Source: Sandaracinus amylolyticus (GTDB taxonomy: Bacteria > Myxococcota_A > Polyangia > Polyangiales > Sandaracinaceae). From it: a DNA stretch of 64,000 nt. Under the pieces are notes generated by a model. That model ran no database searches, was not told the origin of the DNA, and was given only the letters and a program-made list of their open reading frames with translations. Below, piece after piece: positions 44,887 through 53,778 of this stretch. The position numbers and the translations under genes were made by a program. Each line of letters begins with the position of its first letter. Position 1 is the stretch's first letter. Location of the stretch: assembly GCF_021631985.1 (NCBI RefSeq), contig NZ_CP070225.1, forward strand, positions 1,116,001 through 1,180,000. The letters are read 5' to 3'.

Positions 44887-46278
44887 TCACTCGAACGCGG
44901 CGATCAGCGCATCGGTCAGCGTCGGTGCGCCCACCAGCTCCAGACCCGCGCGCTCCTCCGGCGTCGTCTGCGTCAGGTTCCCGCGCGGCAGGATCACCTT
45001 CGAGAAGCCCATCTTTCGCGCTTCCTGCAAACGGCTCGACGCGCGCGGCACCGCGCGCAGCTCGCCCGCGAGGCCCACCTCGCCGAACACCGCGAGCCCT
45101 TCCGAGATCGCGCGATCCCGCAGGCTCGACACCACCGCGATCGCGAGCGCGAGATCCGCCGCGCGCTCGTCGACGCGCGCACCGCCCGCGATCGACGCGA
45201 ACACGTCCTGATCGAGCACGTGCACGTCCGCTTTGCGATCGAGCACTGCGAGCAGGATCGACAGCCGGCTCCCCTCGATGCCCGTCGACACGCGACGCGG
45301 CGGGCCCATGCGCGCGGGCGCGACCAGCGCCTGCACCTCGATGAGCACCGGCCGCGTCCCTTCCGCGCTCGGCAGCACCACCGAGCCCGGCGCGCGCGAA
45401 GGACGCTCCGCGAGGAAGAGCGCGCTCGGATCGGGCACCTCGCGCAAGCCCTCGCGCACCATCTCGAACACCGCCATCTCGTGCGCCGGGCCGAAGCGGT
45501 TCTTGGTCGCGCGAACCACGCGATACGCGAGGCTGGGATCCCCCTCGAACGTCAGCACCGTGTCGACGAGGTGCTCGAGCACCTTCGGCCCCGCGAGCAT
45601 CCCTTCCTTCGTCACGTGGCCGATCAGGAAGAGCGCGAGGCCTCGTCGCTTCGCGATCTCCACCAGCCGCGCCGCCACCTCGCGCAGCTGACCGACGCTG
45701 CCCGCCGCGCTCTCGAGCGCGCCCGATCGCACCGTCTGGATCGAGTCGACCACGATCGTCGCGGGCTCGAGCTCTCCGATCGCGCGCTCGATGTCCGCGA
45801 GCTCCGTGGTCGCCTGCACCATGACGCGATCCATCCCCGGGAGCGCCAGCCGCGACGCGCGCATCGCGACCTGCGCCGCGCTCTCTTCACCGGTCACGTA
45901 GAGCGCCTTCGCACCGCCGCGCGCCATGCCCGCGAGCGCCTGCATCAAGAGCGTCGACTTGCCGATGCCGGGATCACCGCCGAGCAGCACGACCCCGCCG
46001 AGCACCGCGCCGCCGCCGAGCACACGATCGAGCTCCTCCGAGCCCGTCGAGATCCTGCGTGCTCCGTCGGGTGGGACCTCGCCGATCGGCGTGGGCCTCG
46101 CGAGGTGATCCCCCGCGACGTTCGCGGCGCTGCTGCGCGCGCTCTTCGCGGGCGCGCGCTCCTCGACCAGCGTGTTCCACTCACCGCAGGTCGCGCAGCG
46201 GCCCATCCAACGTGGGCTGGCGGCACCACACGCGGTGCACGTGAAGACGGTCTTGTCCTTGCTCGATGCCTTGGTCAT
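44887..46278 (-). CDS. radA: DNA repair protein RadA
   Basis: A 463-residue RadA with all family landmarks: the N-terminal C4 zinc finger (Cys14, Cys17, Cys28, Cys31), Walker A GGDPGIGKST at about 100-109, the KNRFG motif at 259-263 and a C-terminal Lon-protease-like domain (DRAISEGLAVFGEVGLAGELRAVPRASSRLQEARKMGFSKVILP). It promotes branch migration and processing of recombination intermediates. The length matches the family. It is transcribed alone, divergent from the membrane protein at 46377. Confidence 0.96.
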   Translation of the reverse strand: MTKASSKDKTVFTCTACGAASPRWMGRCATCGEWNTLVEERAPAKSARSSAANVAGDHLARPTPIGEVPPDGARRISTGSEELDRVLGGGAVLGGVVLLGGDPGIGKSTLLMQALAGMARGGAKALYVTGEESAAQVAMRASRLALPGMDRVMVQATTELADIERAIGELEPATIVVDSIQTVRSGALESAAGSVGQLREVAARLVEIAKRRGLALFLIGHVTKEGMLAGPKVLEHLVDTVLTFEGDPSLAYRVVRATKNRFGPAHEMAVFEMVREGLREVPDPSALFLAERPSRAPGSVVLPSAEGTRPVLIEVQALVAPARMGPPRRVSTGIEGSRLSILLAVLDRKADVHVLDQDVFASIAGGARVDERAADLALAIAVVSSLRDRAISEGLAVFGEVGLAGELRAVPRASSRLQEARKMGFSKVILPRGNLTQTTPEERAGLELVGAPTLTDALIAAFE

Positions 46279-46348
46279 CGGGCGGCTTTCTCGGGCTCGT
46301 CGTGCGCGCGTTGCGATCGCATGCCTCGCTCCGGCGGAAGGCGGCGAC

Positions 46349-46354
46349 TATACT
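46349..46354 (+). promoter_or_regulatory. -10 candidate for the membrane protein at 46377
   Basis: TATACT is the closest match to the sigma-70 -10 consensus in this window. It ends 22 nt before ATG 46377. Confidence 0.4.
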
Positions 46355-46376
46355 GCTGCTCGTGCGCTCGCGAGCG

Positions 46377-47378
46377 ATGTGGTTCTGGTTCGCGGCAACG
46401 GCGCTGACGATCAGCGCCGTCCCGCGTGGTGTCCACGCACAGTCCGCCCGCGATCTCGGATCGCCGGTGGGCGATCCCAGCGCGACGACGGCACCGACGC
46501 CATCGACGCCGCCGGCGCAGCCGCCGACGTCGTACGAGAGCGTCGACGTGCCGCCGCCCCCGGGGAGCGCCGAGCCCGGCATCCAGTACCCCGGTCAGCC
46601 CGACGCGCGACGCAGACCGCCGCTCACGACCGACGCGGGCGTGCGCATCCCGAGCGGCATCGCGACGCGGCTGCGCGCGCTCGACAGTGACTTCCAGGTC
46701 CTCGCAGCGCGCGGCGGAGGAAGCATCGTCGACGGCGTGCTCGGCATCCTCACCGGCGGCCTCACGATCACGATCGGCATCCTGCTGCTCGAGGAGCCCG
46801 CGGGCCCGGGCGGTCTGAACATGTCGCCGTACCTCTTCACCTACGGCGGCGCGAGCGCGGTGCGCGGCATCCTCAGCCTGGTCCTGATGACCAACCCGTC
46901 GGGCGCGGCGATCACCTACTCGCACATGCCGATGACGACGATGGCCGAGGTGCAGGCGCGCCTCGACTACGGCGAGCGCGAGCTCGCGAGCCTCGCGGAT
47001 CGTGCGCGCCTCTCGCGCATCATCGACGGCTCGCTCAACGTCGCGGTCGGCCTGGCGATCATCCCGATCTACCTCGGCCCGAACAACTTCGAGATCCGCA
47101 ACACGTTCGACTGGTTCGTGCTGATCGGCGCGGGCATCTCGGCGATCAGCGGCGTGATCACGCTGCTGAGCAGCACCGAGGCCGAGCGTCGCTGGTCGGC
47201 GTACGAAGAGCTGCGCGACCGGCTGCGCGCGCGCGGTGAGGCCGAGGGTCGTCAGGGCGAGGACGCGCCGCGCTCGGAGCTCGAGCTCGAGGTGCCGGCA
47301 GGACGCGGTCCTTCGATCGCGCCCATGGCGTCGGGCGGCGCCGGCAGCGGCGTGCTCGGCGTGACCGGCACGTTCTGA
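46377..47378 (+). CDS. multi-TM membrane protein with Pro-rich N-terminus
   Basis: A 333-residue protein. A signal-like hydrophobic start (MWFWFAATALTISAVPRGVHAQ) is followed by a Pro/Ser/Thr-rich linker. A membrane part of about five helices comes next (GVLGILTGGLTITIGILLLEEP; GASAVRGILSLVLMTNPSG; SLNVAVGLAIIPIYLGPN; WFVLIGAGISAISGVITLLSS), then a charged helical tail with Gly-rich end. No family was recognised. It is followed by the esterase gene with only 47 bp between. Confidence 0.75.
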   Translation: MWFWFAATALTISAVPRGVHAQSARDLGSPVGDPSATTAPTPSTPPAQPPTSYESVDVPPPPGSAEPGIQYPGQPDARRRPPLTTDAGVRIPSGIATRLRALDSDFQVLAARGGGSIVDGVLGILTGGLTITIGILLLEEPAGPGGLNMSPYLFTYGGASAVRGILSLVLMTNPSGAAITYSHMPMTTMAEVQARLDYGERELASLADRARLSRIIDGSLNVAVGLAIIPIYLGPNNFEIRNTFDWFVLIGAGISAISGVITLLSSTEAERRWSAYEELRDRLRARGEAEGRQGEDAPRSELELEVPAGRGPSIAPMASGGAGSGVLGVTGTF

Positions 47379-47397
47379 GCGACGAACGTCGGGAACA

Positions 47398-47430
47398 CGC
47401 ACGGAGCCGGGGATGTCCTGGCTCCGTGCG
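47398..47430. promoter_or_regulatory. hairpin overlapping the esterase start codon
   Basis: CGCACGGAGCC (47398-47408) and GGCTCCGTGCG (47420-47430) form a perfect 11-bp stem with an 11-nt loop. The right arm contains the GTG start (47426-47428). It could act as a terminator for the upstream gene or hide the start codon in RNA. Confidence 0.5.
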
Positions 47431-48400
47431 CGCGTTTCTGGTGATCGTCCTGCTCGCGTGGGCCGCGCCGTGCGCCGCGCAGGACCGGCTCGTCGAGATC
47501 GGCACGCTCGGCGATGCACGACATCCCGCGCGTCGTGTGGTCGCGTGGGTGCCGCGCGAGCACGGGACCTCGCCGCTGCCGGTGCTCTACGTGCACGACG
47601 GGCAGGCGGCGTTCTCGCTGTTCGGGATCGATCGCACGCTGCGCGCGCTGATCGACGAGGGCGTGGTGACGCCGTGGGTCGTCGTCGCGATCGACACCGT
47701 CGATCTCGAGCGACGACGTCACGAGCTCGCACAGCACGCCGAGGCGTACGCGGACTTCGTCGCCGACGTGGTCGCGCCCGCGGTCGCGTCGCGGCTGCGC
47801 GTGCGCAGCGATCGCGAGGGCACGGCGTCGATCGGCTATTCGTATGGAGGGCTCGCTGCGGTGCGGCTCGCGCTGCATCGCCCCGATCGCTTCGGGCGCG
47901 CGATCGCGATGTCGCCGAGCCTGTGGTGGCGCAGCCGCGACGCGCTCGCGCGCATGCGACGCGCGCGCGTCGTCCCGACGAGGATGTGGATCGACATCGG
48001 GAGCCTCGAAGGGCGCCGCGGCGAGACGGTGCCGTACATGGTCCGCGACGCGCGCGCGCTGCGTGATCTCGCAGTGTCGCGCGGCATGACGTTCGGTCGC
48101 GCGCTCGGCTACGACGAGGCGATCGGCGAAGCGCACGACCTCTTCGCGGCAGGTCGTCGGATGCGCGCTGCGCTCGCGTTCGGGCTCGGCGAGATCGATC
48201 TCTCGAGCACGACCCCGAGCGCGCTCGAGGTCGTGCGTTATCCCGGCGCGCGTCGCATCACGTTCGCGGTGCGCGCGCAGTACCCGCGCGGCCTCTCGCT
48301 CACCTGGCCCCCGCAGCGCGCCGGTCTGCGGCGCGACGTCGTCGATGCGCGCGCGGCGATCCACGCGCGCATCGGCGACCTCGTGGCGCACGCGCCCTGA
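47426..48400 (+). CDS. secreted alpha/beta-hydrolase esterase (Fes/IroE-like)
   Basis: A 324-residue protein with a signal peptide (VRAFLVIVLLAWAAPCAAQ), which fixes the start at GTG 47426. The fold matches putative esterases of the Fes/IroE type: PVLYVHDGQAAFSLFGIDRTLRAL, a nucleophile elbow GYSYGG (Ser139), and MSPSLWWR. The acid is likely in the WIDIGSLEGRRGET region and the base in the following His-containing segment GEAHDLFAAG. It would act in the periplasm. No siderophore genes are adjacent, so the substrate is open. Confidence 0.85.
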   Translation: MRAFLVIVLLAWAAPCAAQDRLVEIGTLGDARHPARRVVAWVPREHGTSPLPVLYVHDGQAAFSLFGIDRTLRALIDEGVVTPWVVVAIDTVDLERRRHELAQHAEAYADFVADVVAPAVASRLRVRSDREGTASIGYSYGGLAAVRLALHRPDRFGRAIAMSPSLWWRSRDALARMRRARVVPTRMWIDIGSLEGRRGETVPYMVRDARALRDLAVSRGMTFGRALGYDEAIGEAHDLFAAGRRMRAALAFGLGEIDLSSTTPSALEVVRYPGARRITFAVRAQYPRGLSLTWPPQRAGLRRDVVDARAAIHARIGDLVAHAP

Positions 48401-48404
48401 GTGA

Positions 48405-48689
48405 TCAGCGCCGGCAGATCAGGATGACGCCGAGCCCTGCGTCGCCGCCGCTGCCGACCACCTCCCACCCTCGCGGGATCCGCACGATCTTGTTTCCGCG
48501 GAACTCCATCTCCGCGCGCTCCCACTGACCTTCGGCGTCGATGTCGTGCGTCTCCTGTCGACCGAGCACGCACTCGCGATACCCCGTGCTCTGCGCGCCC
48601 GCTGGCTCGCTCCGGAACAACACGGCGCCGAGCGCGACGCCCATCAGCACCAGCACCCCACCCACCATCGCCGATCGAATCTCACGCAT
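48405..48689 (-). CDS. small anchored or secreted protein after the VWA gene
   Basis: A 94-residue protein with a hydrophobic N-terminus (AMVGGVLVLMGVALGAVLF), possibly an uncleaved anchor, and two cysteines in the exported part (YRECVLGRQ and ILICRR). The start ATG 48687-48689 has a strong GAGGAGGA ribosome-binding site and lies 11 bp after the VWA gene stop, so it is the last gene of the DUF4159-VWA unit. No family was recognised. Confidence 0.68.
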   Translation of the reverse strand: MREIRSAMVGGVLVLMGVALGAVLFRSEPAGAQSTGYRECVLGRQETHDIDAEGQWERAEMEFRGNKIVRIPRGWEVVGSGGDAGLGVILICRR

Positions 48690-48700
48690 CTCGTTCCTCC

Positions 48701-50944
48701 TCAGCGCGCGCCCCAGCGCCTTCTCAGGATCCACTCCGCGCCGAACAGCGCGACGAGCACCAGGAACGCCCACGGGCTCGCGAACGGGCGCTCCGTGACC
48801 ACGCCGAGCGAGCGCACGCGCGTCGCGTCGAAGCGCTCGAGGTCGGGCGCCTGCTCGGGGTCCTCGAAGATCTCACCGCCGGTGCGCGCCGCGAGCTCGC
48901 GCAGCACGTCGGGCCGCGGACGCGGATCGGCGAGCTCCTGTCCGCCGCTCTCGACGACGAACACTTCTTCGGCGAGGACGTCGGTCGCGCCCCGCTCCAC
49001 CGCGACCACGCGATATCCGCCCGGCTCGTCGGGCGCGACCAGCTCCACCCGCGCGCGACCTTCGCCGTCGGTGCGCACGTCGGCCGACGCGAGCGGACGA
49101 TCCGCCTCGCCGAGCACCGTGATCGTCACCTCGCGCGCCCCGAGCGGCACGTAGCGCTCGTCGGCGAGCGACGCGTCGATGCGCATCCGCGCGCTCGGCC
49201 CGTAGCTCTCGCGGTCGGTCTCGATGCGCGCCGGCTCGAGCGCGGGATCGCGCGACAGCCACCGCAGCGCGCGATCCCAGAACCGCTCGTACGCCGACGC
49301 ATCGCCCTGCTGCCCGCCGCTCGTCATGCCCCAGCGCCACGACGTGTCGGTCATCAGCGCCATCACACGACCGCGCCCCGCGCTGCCGCTCACCAGCACC
49401 GAGAGCGGCGCGCCGCTGCGATCACGACGCGTCGGGTGCTGCAACAAGCGCTGCCCACCGCTCCGCACGTCGGTCGTCACGTTGAGCCCCTGCAGCGGCG
49501 AGAGCGCGGCCCACGCCGCGGCGTTCGCGCGCGCATCGGGCAGCAGCGCGACGAGCGGATGGCGCGACGCGTCCTCGGCGAGCACCGGCTGGAACCGATC
49601 GGTCGTGATCGCCTGCGTCTCCGCCGTGCCCCGCGGCAGCACGCCGACCGGGAGCACCTCGGCGATCGGCGTCTCCGCGTATCCCGCCGCCGAGAACGAG
49701 AGCGGCCCGCCGATCATCGCGAACGATCCGCCGCGCATCACGTAGTCGCGGATGCGCGGCAGATAGCCCGCCATCTGATACGGCGCGTACTCGAAGTTCT
49801 GGAAGAGCACGACGTCGAAGCTGCCGAGGTGCTCGTGGAACAGCTCGTCGGTCGGGAACGGGATCAGCGCGAGCTCTTCGGGCTGCGCCATCGTCATGTC
49901 CGACGTGTTGCGCAGGATGAAGAACGAGATGAGGTCCGTCGTGGGATCGCGCGTGAGGAACGCGCGCAGGAAGCGCTCGTCCCAGCTCGGCTGACCTGCG
50001 ACCAGGAGCACGCGCAGGTTGTCGCGCGCCACGCGCACCAGGAACGCGCGCTCGTTGTTCTGCGGCACCGCGTCGCCGGGCGCGGTGGGGATCACCACGC
50101 GATACACGCTGCGTCCCAATCGATCCGGCGTGAACGCGAGATCGACCGTCGCTTCGCCGTCCTCGGGCACCACGACCGCGGTCTCGCGCAGCGTCTCCTC
50201 GCCGCGCATCAGCGCGACCGGGATCTCGCCCGCGCTCTCGCCGAGCCGTCGCACCGTCACCCGCACCATCGCGGTCCGTCGCAGGAACCCCACGCGATCG
50301 GCGCGCACCTCGGCGATCGCGTCGTCGCGCAGCGATGCGCCGGCGCCGAGCGCGACGGCGTGCACGCGCAGCCCGAGGCGCGTCGCGGTCTCGAGCGCAC
50401 CGCCCGCGAGATCGGCGCCGTCGGACACCACGAGCACCGCGCCGAGCTCGTCACCGGCCGGACCTTCCGCGGCCGCTTCGATCGCCGCCGCGAGCCGCGT
50501 GTCGTCCTCGATCGGCGCGAGCTCCTCCGCGAGCGTCTCGAGCCTCGCCGGGCGCAGCGCCGCGCCGAACGTGTACACGTCGGGCGCCCGCTCGCGCTGC
50601 GCCCCCGACCATCGAGCCGCGAGCGCCTCGGCCTCGTCGGCGCGGGTCCGCGCGTCCTCTTCCTCGCCGGTGCGCACGATGCCGCTCCGCGACGCATCGA
50701 AGAGCACCGCGAGCCGACCGGGGCGCTGATCGAGCCGCTCGCCCGACCACGTCGGCTGGATCGCGACCAGCAGCGCCGCGAGCGCCGTCGCGACGCGCAG
50801 CGCGATCAACGCGCGACGCCGCCGCACGTCGCTCACGCCGAGATGACGCAGGCCGATCACGATCACGGCGACCAGCGCCGCCGCGATCAGCAGCGCGCTG
50901 ATCACGCCGCCGGGGATCTCGAGCGCGAGTCGTGCGTCGCTCAC
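48701..50944 (-). CDS. VWA-like membrane protein of the Bat/DUF4159 type
   Basis: A 747-residue protein. Two N-terminal TM segments (VISALLIAAALVAVIVIGL; ALIALRVATALAALLVAIQP) precede a VWA-like domain with D83ASRS. A tandem glutamine-amidotransferase-like domain comes next (VLLVAGQPSWDERFLRAFL; SFDVVLFQNFEYAPYQM; GGSFAMIGGPLSFSAAGY). A C-terminal TM helix is FLVLVALFGAEWIL. This is the layout of the large membrane protein found in MoxR/DUF58/BatA clusters. It overlaps the DUF4159 gene by ATGA (50941-50944). MoxR and DUF58 genes are not adjacent. Confidence 0.85.
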   Translation of the reverse strand: MSDARLALEIPGGVISALLIAAALVAVIVIGLRHLGVSDVRRRRALIALRVATALAALLVAIQPTWSGERLDQRPGRLAVLFDASRSGIVRTGEEEDARTRADEAEALAARWSGAQRERAPDVYTFGAALRPARLETLAEELAPIEDDTRLAAAIEAAAEGPAGDELGAVLVVSDGADLAGGALETATRLGLRVHAVALGAGASLRDDAIAEVRADRVGFLRRTAMVRVTVRRLGESAGEIPVALMRGEETLRETAVVVPEDGEATVDLAFTPDRLGRSVYRVVIPTAPGDAVPQNNERAFLVRVARDNLRVLLVAGQPSWDERFLRAFLTRDPTTDLISFFILRNTSDMTMAQPEELALIPFPTDELFHEHLGSFDVVLFQNFEYAPYQMAGYLPRIRDYVMRGGSFAMIGGPLSFSAAGYAETPIAEVLPVGVLPRGTAETQAITTDRFQPVLAEDASRHPLVALLPDARANAAAWAALSPLQGLNVTTDVRSGGQRLLQHPTRRDRSGAPLSVLVSGSAGRGRVMALMTDTSWRWGMTSGGQQGDASAYERFWDRALRWLSRDPALEPARIETDRESYGPSARMRIDASLADERYVPLGAREVTITVLGEADRPLASADVRTDGEGRARVELVAPDEPGGYRVVAVERGATDVLAEEVFVVESGGQELADPRPRPDVLRELAARTGGEIFEDPEQAPDLERFDATRVRSLGVVTERPFASPWAFLVLVALFGAEWILRRRWGAR

Positions 50945-51768
50945 GGGATCGCGGCTCCGCGCCTCCGCATGATGAACGGCGCGTGCACCTGATCGTCCTT
51001 GTAGTCGAGGCAGAGCGAGTACATCGCGAGGTTCACGCCGAGGCGGATCGCGCGCTCGCGCTGCGCTTCACCGCCGGGCGTGACCGAGTGCTCCCAGGTG
51101 CCGAGGTTGTCGCGCGCCCACGCGCCGCCGAGATCGTGGCGCGAGTACACGAGCGCGACGCGATCCCCGAGCGTGATCCCCTCGAGGTGATCGGGCCCCG
51201 CGACGCGTCCCTCGGGGCGCTGCAGCAGATAGAACGATCGGAAGACCGTGTGCTGCGCGGGAAGACGTGCGAGCGGCGCATCGGGCATCGCGCGCGAGAG
51301 CTCGCGACGGATCGACGTGTCGAACCCGTCGTCGTCGGGCGATGCGTCGTCGATCAGCACGAACCCGCCGAAGCCGAGGAAGCGCCGCAGCCCCGCGATC
51401 TCGGGCTCCGAGAGCGGCGGGAACGCGGCATCGCCGCTCCAGTAGAGGAACGGCGTCTCGAAGATCGACGGATCGTCGAGGCGCGCGCGCGAGGGCTCGA
51501 GCCGGGTGTCGATGCTCGTGCGCTTGCGGACCTCCCACGCGAGGCGTCGCGGCGCGGTCTCGCGCGGCCGCGGGTTGCCGCCCTCGTGATCGACCGAGCG
51601 CACGTCGAAGAGCGAGGACTCGCCGAGCGCGCGCGCCGTGGACGGCGTCATCGCGTGCGGCGCGAGCGCTGCCGCGAGCAGCGCGCACGCGAGGGTGATC
51701 GCGGTCCGCGCGACACTGCGCCGGTCGTGCTCGGAAGGCTGGGGCAGCGTGCCGCCGCGATCTCGCAT
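50941..51768 (-). CDS. DUF4159 domain protein
   Basis: A 275-residue protein. An N-terminal hydrophobic segment (TAITLACALLAAALAPHA) exports or anchors it. The DUF4159 pattern is clear: FETPFLYWSGDAAFPPLSEPEIAGLRRFLGFGGFVLIDDASP, then HTVFRSFYLL, RVALVYSRHDLGGAWA and a final RLGVNLAMYSLCLDYK. The function is unknown, but the family is regularly found with VWA/Bat proteins, as here. ATG 51768 is preceded by a TACGTT -10 candidate at exactly the spacing seen elsewhere, which supports this start. Confidence 0.88.
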   Translation of the reverse strand: MRDRGGTLPQPSEHDRRSVARTAITLACALLAAALAPHAMTPSTARALGESSLFDVRSVDHEGGNPRPRETAPRRLAWEVRKRTSIDTRLEPSRARLDDPSIFETPFLYWSGDAAFPPLSEPEIAGLRRFLGFGGFVLIDDASPDDDGFDTSIRRELSRAMPDAPLARLPAQHTVFRSFYLLQRPEGRVAGPDHLEGITLGDRVALVYSRHDLGGAWARDNLGTWEHSVTPGGEAQRERAIRLGVNLAMYSLCLDYKDDQVHAPFIMRRRGAAIP

Positions 51769-51778
51769 CGGGGCTCGG

Positions 51779-51784
51779 AACGTA
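51779..51784 (-). promoter_or_regulatory. -10 candidate for the DUF4159 operon
   Basis: TACGTT on the minus strand ends 10 nt before ATG 51768. Confidence 0.4.
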
Positions 51785-51846
51785 GCGCACGCAATCCCTG
51801 TGTGCCTGATCGTTTGCGGTGATGTCGTTCGTTGTCGTCGCGGGTC

Positions 51847-51852
51847 TATGCA
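51847..51852 (+). promoter_or_regulatory. -10 candidate for the PAS histidine kinase
   Basis: TATGCA in GTCTATGCATCG ends 9 nt before ATG 51862. Confidence 0.35.
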
Positions 51853-51861
51853 TCGATCCGC

Positions 51862-53730
51862 ATGGCGGTGGAGGGCGCACTGACGAGCAGCCTCCGAGAG
51901 CGGGTGCTCGCTCGCTGGTCCGCTCGCGAAGGGGGGGCGCAGGATCGCGATGCGCAGCGCCTCGCGCTGCTCGAGCGCTGCGTGGGCTCGGCCGACGGCA
52001 CCTGCGATCTCGAGCCCGCGCCGTGCCACGACGTCGCGTCCGCGCACGAGCTCGCGGGAACCACCGCCGCGCTCGTGCATCTCGGGGCGGTGCTCCGCGA
52101 TCTCACGCTCTGCGACTCCGCCGCCGGCGTCCGGCTCCAAGCTCTGTCCAGCACCGTCGACCGTGCGATCGACGCGCACGTCGCGGCGCTCGAGCAGGGC
52201 GTGGAGCGCGCGTTCGCGATCCCCGAGCTGGCGGTGCGCGAGGAGGCCGGAGCGCCCGACGAGGTCGACTACGTCTGGGACGTCGCGACGGACGCGATCT
52301 CCTGGGTCGATCGCCGCCGCTCGCGCAGCGTGCCGATCGCGAAGCAGCTCGGGACCACCCGCGCCTCGTTCCACAGCCACATCCATACCGACGATCGCGA
52401 TCGCGTCGCGCGGACGCTGCGCGAGTCGATGGCGCGCGCCGACGAGCTCTTCTGGTCGGAGTACCGGCTGCAGCGCCCCGACGGCACGTGGGCCGACGTG
52501 CTCGAGCGCGCGGTCCTGGTCCGCTCCGGCGGTCGAGTCGTCCACGCGCTCGGCCACCTGCGCGAGCGCACGATGGTGCGGCGCCTGTTGCGCGAGCTCG
52601 AGGAGGCGCACGAGCGGCTCGAGGCCGCGAACTCGGCAGCGCAGATCGGGACGATCCGCATCGATCGCGAGCGCCTCGTCACCGTGCGCGACGCGATGCT
52701 CAACCGCATCCTCGGGCTCCCCGCGGAGCCCTCGGTGCACGCCTACGGCGAGACGCTCACGTGGGTGCACCCCGGCGACCGCGATCGACTGGGCGCGGAG
52801 ATCGATCGCGCGATGATCGACGGCTCGGTCGTCCCGCTCGACTGCAGGGTGCTCCGCAAGGACGGAACGACGCGGTGGGTGCGAGGTCGCGCGCGCGGTC
52901 TTCGCACCGAGGACGGAACGCTGCGCTGGCTCACCGGCGCCGTCCTCGACGTGACCGACGAGCACGAGCACGCGGTGGAGCGCCAGCGACTGCTCGAGGA
53001 CGCGCGCCGCTCCCGCGCCGAGGCCGAGGCGATGAGCCGCGCGAAGGAGGAGTTCCTCGCGCTCGTCTCGCACGAGCTGCGCGGCCCGGTCAACGCGATG
53101 CTCGGGTGGCTCTCGCTGATCCGCTCGGGACAGCTCGACGCGGCGCAGCTCGATCGCGCGCTCGCGACGCTCGACCGCAACGCCCACGCGCAGTCGCGGC
53201 TGATCGAGGACCTGCTCGACATGTCGCGCGTCCTCGCGGGCAAGCTGCGGCTCGAGCTCGACGTGATCGACGTCGCGTCGCTCGCGTCCGAGGCGATCGC
53301 GTCGTGGGAGCCCGCAGCGCTCGCGAAGTCGATCACACTCTCGAACGACGGCTGCGCGTCCGAGCGCGCGCTGGTGCTCGGCGACGCGGGACGGCTCCAG
53401 CAGGTGCTCTCGAACCTCCTCGGCAACGCGATCAAGTTCACGCCGCGCGGAGGGTGCGTCTCGATGAAGGTGTCGTGCACCAGCGAGCGGGTGCGCATCG
53501 CGGTGCGCGACACCGGCCCGGGCATCCCGGAGAGCGAGCGCGAGCGCATCTTCGAGAGCTTCCGACAGTCGGGCTCGCAGGGAGCCCGCAGGGAGAGCGG
53601 CCTCGGGCTCGGCCTCGCGCTCGTGAAGACGCTCGTCGAGCTCCACGGCGGCACCGTGAGGGTCGAGACCCCCGACGACGGCCGCGGCTCGGTGCTCGTG
53701 GTGGAGCTCCCGCGCCGCGATCAGCCGTGA
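51862..53730 (+). CDS. PAS-domain sensor histidine kinase
   Basis: A 622-residue soluble kinase, starting at ATG 51862 because the -10 candidate is 9 nt upstream. An RsbRD-like helical input domain lies at about residues 5-130. PAS 1 follows at about 135-240 (VWDVATDAISWVD...HSHIHTDDRDRV) and PAS 2 at about 255-370 (WVHPGDRDRLGAEI...RKDGTTRWVRGRARGL). The HisKA helix has His404 in LVSHELRGPVNAML, and the ATPase domain has NLLGNAIKFTPRGG, RDTGPGIPESERERIFESF and SGLGLGLALVKTLVELHGG. No transmembrane part and no receiver are present. It is divergent from the DUF4159 operon. Confidence 0.92.
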   Translation: MAVEGALTSSLRERVLARWSAREGGAQDRDAQRLALLERCVGSADGTCDLEPAPCHDVASAHELAGTTAALVHLGAVLRDLTLCDSAAGVRLQALSSTVDRAIDAHVAALEQGVERAFAIPELAVREEAGAPDEVDYVWDVATDAISWVDRRRSRSVPIAKQLGTTRASFHSHIHTDDRDRVARTLRESMARADELFWSEYRLQRPDGTWADVLERAVLVRSGGRVVHALGHLRERTMVRRLLRELEEAHERLEAANSAAQIGTIRIDRERLVTVRDAMLNRILGLPAEPSVHAYGETLTWVHPGDRDRLGAEIDRAMIDGSVVPLDCRVLRKDGTTRWVRGRARGLRTEDGTLRWLTGAVLDVTDEHEHAVERQRLLEDARRSRAEAEAMSRAKEEFLALVSHELRGPVNAMLGWLSLIRSGQLDAAQLDRALATLDRNAHAQSRLIEDLLDMSRVLAGKLRLELDVIDVASLASEAIASWEPAALAKSITLSNDGCASERALVLGDAGRLQQVLSNLLGNAIKFTPRGGCVSMKVSCTSERVRIAVRDTGPGIPESERERIFESFRQSGSQGARRESGLGLGLALVKTLVELHGGTVRVETPDDGRGSVLVVELPRRDQP

Positions 53731-53778
53731 TCGCCGGGCTTGTCGCGCTCGGAGCGCTGGGGCAGAGTGCCGCCGCGA

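Noticed and set aside
47426-48400. Enterochelin/siderophore esterase assignment
   Set aside because: The fold fits, but no siderophore biosynthesis or uptake genes lie nearby, so only a general esterase was called.
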